From IMG/VR virus record IMGVR_UViG_3300021957_003085, positions 1 to 26,250 of that record: a stretch of 26,250 bases of DNA, one strand, 5' to 3'. Position 1 is the stretch's first letter. Every line of letters starts with the position of its first letter. This stretch comes from a virus. The notes beneath the pieces are model-generated. The model did not search any database and was not told the DNA's origin. It saw only the letters and a program-made list of their open reading frames with translations. Below are positions 5,194 through 14,100 of the stretch, piece after piece. Made by a program: the position numbers and the translations under genes.

Positions 5194-7311
5194 ATGCAGG
5201 ACATAAAGGACTACCTCCTCAATAAAATAAGAGGAGACAACTTGGGTGTTAAACCCAGACGTAACTTACAACTCATGCGTATGATAGATACGGATGGTGT
5301 TGACATGCTAGACTTCTTAATAGAAGATATGGTATCCTATGCTAGAAAGGTAATTCAACGTTGCTTTAAACGCAATAAGGTAGAAGGTGAGTCAGCAATA
5401 ACTCAAGCCTCTATGGCAATAGGCAAATATATAGTGGAAGGTTGGGATAGCTCTAACGTTAACTTCAGAGATCATGTACGAGTAGGTGATCTAGTCATTG
5501 AAGGTTTCGTTATGTGTGGGTATCTAACTATCTCTGTAGGACATATGAAGAGTCGTAAGCCAGTGACCATACATGCTACTCCTAAGTGGGGTGAGATGGA
5601 AGTAATTGCAGGTAAAACAACTTGTATTAGTGCTACAGTGATTCCACCAATCAAAGGACTATTCCAAGACAACGGTAAGTCAGTTATAAAGACTTGGGAT
5701 AAATCTAAAGAACATAAGTTCTTAAACTATCTTAATAAACCATTTGTAAAAGCTATAAATAAACTACAAGCAACTAGATTTGTAGTAAACTCTGATGTGC
5801 ATAAGGCTATCCTAGAGAACTGGGATATGTTCATAAGTAATGAAGAGTATAGCGGAGAAGACAAGAATGAGAACGCTAAGCTCTATCAACGTCAAGCCTC
5901 AAAGAATAGAGAAGTCAAAGAGGTGATGGCTGCAGCTGATAAGTGGTTAGATAAAGAGTTTAGCTTTTATCTAGATGCAGACTATAGAGGTAGGCTATAC
6001 TATAGCGAACCGTTCTTTAACTTTCAAGGGGCAGATATAGCTCGTAGTCAGTTATTGTTTGCCAAGGGTAGACTCTTTGATGAGACTGCTAACTTCTGGC
6101 TTGCAGTACATACTGCTTGTTCATTTAATCAGTCATACAGTATAGATCAAATACCTAATTGGGCATCTTCAGACTATAAGAAGATACTCTTGGAAGAAGA
6201 GCTAGACACTATATCTGTAGATAAAATGACCCTAGAAGACAGAGCTAGATGGACTCAAGAGAACCTCGATGTGATAATAGAGATGGGTGAGATGAGAATC
6301 TTTGCAGAAGAAGCAGAGAAACGAATAGCATTCATGGCTTGTTGTATTGAGTGGTATAAGTACTCTCAGAGTAAAGATGAGTTCTATACTCAGCTACCTA
6401 TACCTATTGATGGTGCTAACAATGGTTGGCAACACCTAGGTGCTATGTCTAAGGACTCACTCACAGGTAGGCTAGTAGGTCTTGTACCAGTAGATATTCA
6501 GAATGACTTCTACGTACAGGTAGCTAAGAGACTATGTGAAAGGATGCCTGATTGGTTTGAAGAAAGACAAATGCCTATGAAGCATATCAGGAAGGGTATA
6601 GCTAAACGAGGGGCTATGACTAGGGCTTATAGTTGTGGTCAGAAGAAGATGTCAGAGTCTATGTACAGTGACTGCTATCAGTTTGGCTACACTAAAGATT
6701 ACGATATCAACACATGGGATTGTGATGAGCTTAGTAGTCAGGTGATCAGAGCTATACAAGAGGTATGCCCAGGACCATTAGACACCATGAGATACCTACA
6801 GAGGTTAGCTGATAAAGAGATATCTAATTGGCTAGCTACATACGGTACTGATAGAGGTCGTGGTATACAATGGGAATCTGAGTCAGGCTTTCCAGTAATA
6901 TACGAATGTTATCGTACTAGACCTGCTAAAGTAGACTGCTACGGATTCAATACACCAGACGGTGAGCTAAGGTTCAAGCATGTGATACGAGAGAAGACAG
7001 ATATACCAGATAGACGAGGGTTTATGTGTGGTATCAGTCCTAACTTTGTTCATAGCTCTGATGCAGCTCATATGGCTCTTGTAGTAGCCGATTGGGATGG
7101 TGAGTTTGGTGCAGTACACGACTCATTTAGTGCTCATGCGAGTAAGATAGAAGAGCTTATGATAGATGCACGAGACAAGTTCGTTAAAATATACGACAAA
7201 GAAAACTTCTATGACTCAATTCCATTTGGAAGAGGCTATGAGGGTGAGCAACCTACAATAGGTGCTTTGAATGTAAACGGAGTAATCGAATCAGATTACT
7301 TCTTCTGTTAA
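5194..7311 (+). CDS. T7-like single-subunit DNA-dependent RNA polymerase, short N-terminus
   Basis: A 705-residue single-subunit RNA polymerase for middle and late phage transcription. Motifs in order: DYRGR (Asp263-Arg267), motif A PIDGANNGWQH (catalytic Asp406), motif B KRGAMTRAYS (Lys471, Met475, Tyr479), PNFVHSSD (616-623), motif C VHDSF (His642, catalytic Asp643) and the C-terminal foot ESDYFFC, matching ESDFAFA of T7. All catalytic residues are present. T7 RNA polymerase has 883 residues and its DxxGR lies near 421-425, so about 155 residues are missing from the N-terminal domain, where T7 has its AT-rich recognition loop and intercalating hairpin. The Gly after the motif B Tyr is Ser480. 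The ribosome binding site is only a purine run (AGAGAGAAA). It has its own sigma70 promoter and lies last but one in the plus-strand module, unlike T7 where gene 1 is early. Confidence 0.96.
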   Translation: MQDIKDYLLNKIRGDNLGVKPRRNLQLMRMIDTDGVDMLDFLIEDMVSYARKVIQRCFKRNKVEGESAITQASMAIGKYIVEGWDSSNVNFRDHVRVGDLVIEGFVMCGYLTISVGHMKSRKPVTIHATPKWGEMEVIAGKTTCISATVIPPIKGLFQDNGKSVIKTWDKSKEHKFLNYLNKPFVKAINKLQATRFVVNSDVHKAILENWDMFISNEEYSGEDKNENAKLYQRQASKNREVKEVMAAADKWLDKEFSFYLDADYRGRLYYSEPFFNFQGADIARSQLLFAKGRLFDETANFWLAVHTACSFNQSYSIDQIPNWASSDYKKILLEEELDTISVDKMTLEDRARWTQENLDVIIEMGEMRIFAEEAEKRIAFMACCIEWYKYSQSKDEFYTQLPIPIDGANNGWQHLGAMSKDSLTGRLVGLVPVDIQNDFYVQVAKRLCERMPDWFEERQMPMKHIRKGIAKRGAMTRAYSCGQKKMSESMYSDCYQFGYTKDYDINTWDCDELSSQVIRAIQEVCPGPLDTMRYLQRLADKEISNWLATYGTDRGRGIQWESESGFPVIYECYRTRPAKVDCYGFNTPDGELRFKHVIREKTDIPDRRGFMCGISPNFVHSSDAAHMALVVADWDGEFGAVHDSFSAHASKIEELMIDARDKFVKIYDKENFYDSIPFGRGYEGEQPTIGALNVNGVIESDYFFC

Positions 7312-7323
7312 TAGGAGAATATA

Positions 7324-7575
7324 ATGGAAAATAAAAATTGGTTAGCCCAAAAAGGAAATAACTTTAATGATTTAGAATTTGCAGAAACGCTAGGTGTATC
7401 TACTGATTTAGTAGGCAAAGAAGGTTTTAATAGAGCAATGCTAGATGTTGTTCATGCAAATAATATGAACGGTTATATTAAACAAGGCTTTGAAGAAAGT
7501 AAAGCAAGACAAATGGCTGATAAGCAAAGACATCTTGCGATGAAGGCGGCTAAAGATAATGGTCTTAAAATGTAA
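7324..7575 (+). CDS. Small protein of unknown function, last gene of the plus-strand module
   Basis: An 83-residue, mostly helical, charged protein (MENKNWLAQKGNNFNDLEF... ending AAKDNGLKM) with no recognised domain. The start follows TAGGAGAATATA, a good ribosome binding site 12 nt after the RNA polymerase stop. It should be co-transcribed with the RNA polymerase and ends 7 nt before the terminator hairpin. It may act with or against a polymerase, as small genes near T7 gene 1 do, but nothing in the sequence shows that. Confidence 0.75.
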   Translation: MENKNWLAQKGNNFNDLEFAETLGVSTDLVGKEGFNRAMLDVVHANNMNGYIKQGFEESKARQMADKQRHLAMKAAKDNGLKM

Positions 7576-7582
7576 AATAAAA

Positions 7583-7622
7583 ATACCCCACAAGGTTTCC
7601 GTAAGGATTCCCTGTGGGGTAT
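7583..7622. terminator. Bidirectional Rho-independent terminator between convergent modules
   Basis: ATACCCCACA (7583-7592) pairs perfectly with TGTGGGGTAT (7613-7622), with inner AGG/CCC-type pairing around a short loop. The plus-strand transcript continues into GTTTGTTT and the minus-strand transcript into TTTTATTTTA, so both directions have a U-rich tail. It sits in the 53-nt gap between the plus-strand stop (7575) and the minus-strand stop (7629) and should end both modules. Confidence 0.9.
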
Positions 7623-7628
7623 GTTTGT

Positions 7629-10600
7629 TTATGCGTATTGATCTACGTATTCATCTGTTATAAGTGCACTTAATCGCTTCCTTTCTGCATTAACTTCAGC
7701 TATCATTTTATTTAAATCATTTTCAATATTAAGTATTTCGATTGATTTATTAAATAATTCTAAGAATACTTCAGGAGTTACTTTAACAGAAGGATCTTCA
7801 CCCTTTACTGTAGTCATATTAACATTTGGATCTCCGCCTTCCGACTCTTTTACCATGGCTCTTAAGATATTTATCTGGTCGTAAGTTCCTTTAGGTATTT
7901 TACCTTCTTCCATGTCTCTTCTAATAATAGATCCACCAAAGAAAACAAACTTACCTAATTCTTTATACTTACCTGCTCTGCCAATATCCATAAGCTCATT
8001 TCTAGCTTTTGCTTTTGCTATGTCTTCTCGCATCTGCCTTTTCATTTTATTAAATCCATCTCTTTCGGATTCTAATAAGTTATACTTCTTATTAACATCA
8101 AGAAATACTCTATTTGCTACGCTTTTTAACTCAATAAAAGTATCTGAATCACCCATAAAAGCATCATAGACTTGCATAACTAAATTATCTGGATTATTAC
8201 CAATAACTTCTGTTATAGTACGTTGAGCTATTGTTGCATCTATATTTTGAGTAGCATTAACCGCAAATTGATTACGTAATTTACTACCAGATCCAGGATT
8301 AGAAAGAAATCCTCCTTTAACTTTTTTCTTTTTAGCTTCTGCTGCAGCACTAAAATCTCTTTTCATAAGGCTTATCTGTGCAGGTTTAGTACGCTGATCT
8401 GCTTCAGGTCCAAAGTCAAACATAATAGTATCTTCTAATGAATACTCAAAACCGCCTGACTGAACTTCAAATCCATTAGGACCAACTGTAGTTGCCATTC
8501 TCTCAGCAAAGTTAAATACTCTACCCATCCGTTTAGCTAATTTAGCGTGTGCTAAAGCTCCACCAAGACCGTTGTTAAGAGCTACCTCTAAATATTTAGT
8601 AAGATCAGCTACAGATTCTTCATAATCTAAATTAGCAAAGAAATCAGGGTTATCATCAATAAATTTTCTAGCTGATTCTTCATGAAACTGTGCATCTTGA
8701 CCATAAATAGATGTCATAATAGGTAATTTCATTAGTTCTTTTACTTTACCTTTAGCATCTCTAATCTTTTCAAAGATATCATCCCATGTTTTAGGTTCTT
8801 TAACAAGTTGCTCTTGCCCAAACATAAAATTAAATACATCATCTCTTATATCGCCTTCAAAGTCTTCAAGAGACTTAGTGCTAGGATTAGTTTCATATAA
8901 CACTCCGCCTTTCCTAAGTATATTCTCAACACCCATTTGATAAGCTTGTATAACAGCACCGTTAGAGTTACCATCTATTTCAGCCTTAACCCTAGTAAGT
9001 AATGTACCTCCAGAAGGCATTGCTTCATATCGAGCTAACTCATGAAGAGCATCCATTGTAAAATAAAAAGCATCTTTACCTTGTTCTTCGAATAACGCCT
9101 GTAATCCAGGACTTAACGATAACCCTGCAGAAGTTTGAGTATCATTACCATTTTCTGCTTTAGTTTTTAAGTCATTAAAATTACTTGCATTCGCTTCTGT
9201 ATAGGCTAATAGTTCATTTCCAAACTGAATATATTGATCTTTATTTTTTTCAAACTCTCTTAGTTGTGCTTCATTAGATATCTTATCAGCTCCAGGCACA
9301 ATCGCCCTTGCTAATATCTGTAAAAAACCTCTTTCGGTTTTACTATTAGAGCCTTTAACTACTTTAGATTGTTTAGCTCCATCGACTATAAATCTAGCTG
9401 TTTTATCTGCTTGATAATTAAGTTCGGTTTGAGTTATCATTAAGCGAGAAGAGTTATTAATTGCAGTAAAACCATAAAAGAAAGAACGACCTGATTGTAA
9501 TAACCCATCATTCATTTGAGATACACGCATAGCTCTGTGACTACCTTGTATTCTCATTGCTTCTTTCGCTGCAATAGCTGCAAAGTCTTCTCCTCCTAAA
9601 CTCTCTGGAGTAAAAGAAGGATCAACTGCTGCTCTTTCTTTGTATTCTTTTTCTAAAGCAAGCCTTTTCTTTTTGAGATAAGCACTGTCTTGTTTAGTTG
9701 CTTTCTGTAAGAAAGGATTCATAGAGTTAAGTATACCACCTAACAACAATAGCTTATGCGGTGATGTAGTATGTGCAACTGTAGATGCTGCTTGTATAGC
9801 AACATCGATTTCCTTAGTGAGATAATTTTTTTGAACCTGAGTTGTTAATTGCTTTTGAGTATAAGCTCCTTCTCCCCTAAGTCTACCTTTATTAAGCGGA
9901 ACATTAGATACTGGTCGGTTATGTTTAGCCATACCCAACGCTTGCCTTGCAGCTGATCGAATAGCCGATAGCTTATTCTCACCTGTTCTAGTTGTTTCAT
10001 AAGTTCTTTTTTGCTTTCCATCTTCCATAGTTATAGTTCTGCCTTCAATCCAATCAAAAGCACTACTAGATGCTAATCCTTCTAAGATTACTTGCCCTAA
10101 TAAAGATCTTTCTCTTTCTGTAGTTCTATACTTATAACCAAATTCAGATGTTTCACCTGTAAATATTTCTGAAGGATCAGATCCTTGAGTAGGGTAAAGT
10201 AATCTTTCAAAAGTAGAACCAACTGCTTTACCCATATTAACTCTATCAAGAGCAGAATCATATTGTCTTTGACTAGATACTTTATCTGCTTCTTTGTCTT
10301 GTAATTGTAATCGATTACCTAATTCAAAGATAACAGCCATCATAGCAGTACTACCTGCTTCATCTCTAATATCTGATTGAGGATTAGAAGGGTCAACTAA
10401 TAAGTTTAACTTATCATACCCTTTTAATGCATAACTAAATTCACTACTATTATTCTTTAATACACTCATAGGATCTATTAATGAATCTGATATATCTTGA
10501 TCAGTTAAATTTACTTTTTCTCCAAAGAGAGAACCCTTACCAGAACCAAATTGAAAAGATTTAGAGCCTAAAGATAATGCAGCAGTCAAATTCATCATAC

Positions 10601-11144
10601 CATCATCTTCAGCAATCAGTCTTTTATTTGCATTATCTTCTAGCACTTCTCTTTCTACTTCGTTTCCAAATAGTTTAGCTACTTCTGAATTAAAATTAGG
10701 TCTATCTATAGCTTCTTTTGTTAAGGTACTATACAGTGCTTCTGATTTTTGTTTTGGACCTAATTGACCTATAGTCTCTCCATATAACCCTTGGGTTTTT
10801 GGATCAGCGACATTAGGTATATTAGATTTTTGAACTTCTCTAATACTTTCTTGACTAGGATCTATGTTAATTCTGCTCTGTAAGTCAGCAGGCTGGACAT
10901 TTTCTGGATTAGGACCAGTACCTATTGCTACTGGCTGATTTGCAACCTGAGTTTGAGGAGTATCTTCAACTCCTTTCATTCGCTCTACCATTTGATCGGT
11001 AGGGAATTCAATATTAAATTGCTTATCTGCAATAGTGGCTGTTTGTTGATTAGCTACGTTAGCTTTTTCTCTAGCCGCTTCTTCTGTTTGAATATTACCT
11101 TGTTCTAATTCATCTAAAAAATTAAAACCACTTCTCTTTCCCAT
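7629..11144 (-). CDS. Candidate virion-associated single-subunit RNA polymerase (N4 vRNAP-like), in internal core protein position
   Basis: A 1171-residue protein, last gene of the structural operon. Single-subunit RNA polymerase motifs can be read in order: FFYGFTAINNSSRLM (555-569, Arg567 at the DxxGR arginine) followed by NYQADKTAR (576-584), like NPQ in T7; motif A EIDGNSNG (Asp724; DGxxxG as in T7 DGSCSG); motif B KLPIMTSIYG (Lys806, Met810, Tyr814, Gly815; same Lys-Met-Tyr spacing as T7 631, 635, 639); NATQNIDA (963-970), like NFVHSQDG of T7; and motif C QVYDAF (Asp994). Asn963 to Asp994 is 31 residues, equal to T7 Asn781 to Asp812. Differences: Gly to Ser in DxxGR, T7 His784 to Gln966 and His811 to Tyr993. 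The N-terminal 150 residues are Gln/Asn-rich and the C-terminus is helical. The start follows AAAGGAGA. Its place after the SNase/gp16-like gene argues for ejection with the DNA. Homology is inferred from motifs; activity is untested. Confidence 0.7.
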   Translation of the reverse strand: MGKRSGFNFLDELEQGNIQTEEAAREKANVANQQTATIADKQFNIEFPTDQMVERMKGVEDTPQTQVANQPVAIGTGPNPENVQPADLQSRINIDPSQESIREVQKSNIPNVADPKTQGLYGETIGQLGPKQKSEALYSTLTKEAIDRPNFNSEVAKLFGNEVEREVLEDNANKRLIAEDDGMMNLTAALSLGSKSFQFGSGKGSLFGEKVNLTDQDISDSLIDPMSVLKNNSSEFSYALKGYDKLNLLVDPSNPQSDIRDEAGSTAMMAVIFELGNRLQLQDKEADKVSSQRQYDSALDRVNMGKAVGSTFERLLYPTQGSDPSEIFTGETSEFGYKYRTTERERSLLGQVILEGLASSSAFDWIEGRTITMEDGKQKRTYETTRTGENKLSAIRSAARQALGMAKHNRPVSNVPLNKGRLRGEGAYTQKQLTTQVQKNYLTKEIDVAIQAASTVAHTTSPHKLLLLGGILNSMNPFLQKATKQDSAYLKKKRLALEKEYKERAAVDPSFTPESLGGEDFAAIAAKEAMRIQGSHRAMRVSQMNDGLLQSGRSFFYGFTAINNSSRLMITQTELNYQADKTARFIVDGAKQSKVVKGSNSKTERGFLQILARAIVPGADKISNEAQLREFEKNKDQYIQFGNELLAYTEANASNFNDLKTKAENGNDTQTSAGLSLSPGLQALFEEQGKDAFYFTMDALHELARYEAMPSGGTLLTRVKAEIDGNSNGAVIQAYQMGVENILRKGGVLYETNPSTKSLEDFEGDIRDDVFNFMFGQEQLVKEPKTWDDIFEKIRDAKGKVKELMKLPIMTSIYGQDAQFHEESARKFIDDNPDFFANLDYEESVADLTKYLEVALNNGLGGALAHAKLAKRMGRVFNFAERMATTVGPNGFEVQSGGFEYSLEDTIMFDFGPEADQRTKPAQISLMKRDFSAAAEAKKKKVKGGFLSNPGSGSKLRNQFAVNATQNIDATIAQRTITEVIGNNPDNLVMQVYDAFMGDSDTFIELKSVANRVFLDVNKKYNLLESERDGFNKMKRQMREDIAKAKARNELMDIGRAGKYKELGKFVFFGGSIIRRDMEEGKIPKGTYDQINILRAMVKESEGGDPNVNMTTVKGEDPSVKVTPEVFLELFNKSIEILNIENDLNKMIAEVNAERKRLSALITDEYVDQYA

Positions 11145-11146
11145 AC

Positions 11147-14100
11147 TTAATCTCCTTTATCTGCATACGGATATGGATCTGGATATTTACCATGTACCAA
11201 ATCTTTTATTATATTTCTAATAGGAGTTATTGGACCGACTCCAGGTATTAATTTAGTTGCATGACCAGCTGCTCTTTCAGTTTCTCCTTTACCAAGAGCA
11301 CCTATAGCCTTCATAGCAGTTCCAATAGACCTTACTGTAGGTGATCCTCCTACGGTTTCTCCAAACAATCTATCTGTTATACTTTCGTCTCTGCCTTGAT
11401 ATAAAGGCAAAGCACCCTGAAGTAGACGTTCTCCAGTACCTAATAAACCAGAAGATTGTAATGCCCTTTGTAATAATTGTGCATCACTAAGATACGGAGT
11501 ACTTCCTCCAAATTTGATATAGTCTTTAAGCCATTGAGAAGCACCTGCTACTGCCATCATAGTTACTACAAGTGCAAATGTATTGTACTTCATTCTAGGA
11601 CTACCATTTCTAATATAGTCATTCCATAGTTTAGGTACAATGTTAGCTGTAAATGTAGATATAAAACCATTAAACTGTACAAATAACTGATAATGAGGAT
11701 CTTGGAAAAACATAGGTCTATTATATGCTTGAGGATTCTGCACTCTGTCATTAACAAAATACCATGTGGCAGTATCCATCTGTCTTTCAATCTCTTTATA
11801 ATCAGCATTGTTATCATCTAACATCATCTTATCAAAGATAACAGGATCATCATAACGTCTAAATATCTGTATAAATAATTCTACATCGATACCTAAGTTA
11901 TTTAATTGCGTATATATCTCTAGCTGATCTTGATTCATTTCAACATTATCTGGTTTAGCAGAGAGTATTTTTATTCTATCACCAACAAAGCCAGCTACTG
12001 CAGAAGCAGCAATCGCTCTTTGTAATTGTGTAACTCCAGCTATACCTGAATATTTAAAGAATTGTTTTTGCCACCATGCTTTACTAATATCAGTCTCACC
12101 TAAACCAAGACGAGTAGCTATAGTTGCATCATCGTTAAATAGACCTGAATCAGTTAATCGTGTCCAAGATTCCCTATCTATATTGGCACGAGGTACATGT
12201 CCTAACTTTTTATTTAACTTCATTTGAGCAATAGATTTAAATATCTCAACTCCTTCTTTAACCCCAGCAAGAATACCTCTTTGAACGTCTTTTCCTCCTC
12301 TACCTTGATACATTATCATAACAAATTCAGGAAAAGAACTTATAGCAGATAGAGGTAAACCAACCATTGCAGCGTAGAAGGCTGCTGTTTGTTGAAAGGC
12401 AGCTAACTTTCTATTTTTAATAGTATTATAGTTACCTGTGCCTGCATCAATAATATTTTTTGCATGATAAGCTATCTCAGCTACTTCTTCTCTGCTTAAC
12501 CCATCTTCTTTTTCCATTTTATTTAAAAGGTAATCTAAATTTTTACCGCCACGACCAAAGTACTTAGTATAAGAGGCATACTTAGCTGTTTGATTAGCAC
12601 TGTTAATCATATTTTGTAAAATATTATCATTAGCAAACTTATCGAATCCAGGCTTAGAAGAAAATTCTTTGTTTTCATCTTTAGAATATCCAGGAATATA
12701 TTCAACACCTTCTACTACTGAAAAATCAGTAGCATTTTCGTTATTAGATATTTTCATATACAAATCATCAAGTTCTTGACCTTTATATTTAGTATTTTTT
12801 CGCATCCAATCATACCACTCATCACGATATTGTCTAACCTTTTGCCAATCCCATGACTTGTTATTAAGATAATAGTCTTTTTGTTCGACCAAATCTTTTC
12901 TATTACGACCTTCATTTTTTTGTGTCATATTTTTTAAATTATAAATACCATCTTGGAATTCTACCAGCTCTTCAATAGTTTGTTCTATGGCTTGTATATC
13001 AGATTGAGACATATTAGCAGTGTCACCTGCTTTATATCTTCTTATCATGTCAGAAACCTTTTGAGAATTAGTAATACTATCTCTCATACCAAATCTTTCA
13101 AATATACGTTTAGGATTTATTATTTCTAATAATTCAGCTCGTGTTCTTGCTTCTGCTGCTTGTACATCTCTTCCTGAATATACTTTACCTGCAACAGATC
13201 CTAAAAGACCTGCTAATATTCTAGCATGTTTAGACCTTCTTTGAATATCTGCACCTAACGCAGTGAGTGATGAGGCACGATATAGCTCTCCAGCATACTT
13301 AAGTGGGTTCTTTACTATATTCATAAACTTTCTAGGTATAGCACCGCTTTGTGCTCGATCTTTAGTAACGCTAGAGTTTTTATTTAACTTAGCATCTCTG
13401 GTTTCTTTTTGTAAGTTTAATATTTGAGCATCAATAGAACCTTGATCACCGTCTCGTTTAAGAATCTCTTGAGACATCATATCTAGCTTACCTAGCTTAC
13501 CTATCCTTCCTGTCTCAAGACCTTTTTGAGTCGCATAACGGTCTCCAGCCTCTATTACACCGCCACCTATTCCAAAGCCAGCACCGAGAGTACCTCCAGC
13601 AACTGCCGAAGCAGCTAATAGGTTTGTGAATTGATTAGCATTAAAATGCTGATCTAAGCCTCCTTCCGACATACTTTTAGATGAGAGGTAACCGAGTCCT
13701 TCTTGTGCTGCTTCTGTTATTCCTTCTGCAAATCCGCCTCGACCAGCTCTCTTTAATAAGTCCTTAGCAATTTGACTATTATTAATATTATCAGAAGCGA
13801 AGTTACCCATACCTTCAATGGTCTCTTTAATTACCTTTTTACTTTCAGTAGCTAATAATTCTTCTGCCTTATCTCTGGTCATGCCTTTACCTAAAGCACT
13901 GCTCCCAGTTACTAATGCTTGTATTACTTTCTCCCTACCAGTTTTAGTAAGAAATTCAGAAGGCTTCATGATTGCCTTCATACCTAGGCGGTCTAATAAA
14001 GCCATAGCAGTACCAGCCATTATAGACCCTGTAGCTTCTGCACGACCCTTAGGTCCGATAATATCATTCCACACTTGACCAGCATAAGTAGCTGCAGTAG

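Noticed and set aside
7306-7323. TTAATAGGAGAA before the 83-residue gene as a promoter resembling the 15141 core
   Set aside because: It is better explained as the RNA polymerase stop codon followed by an AGGAGA ribosome binding site.
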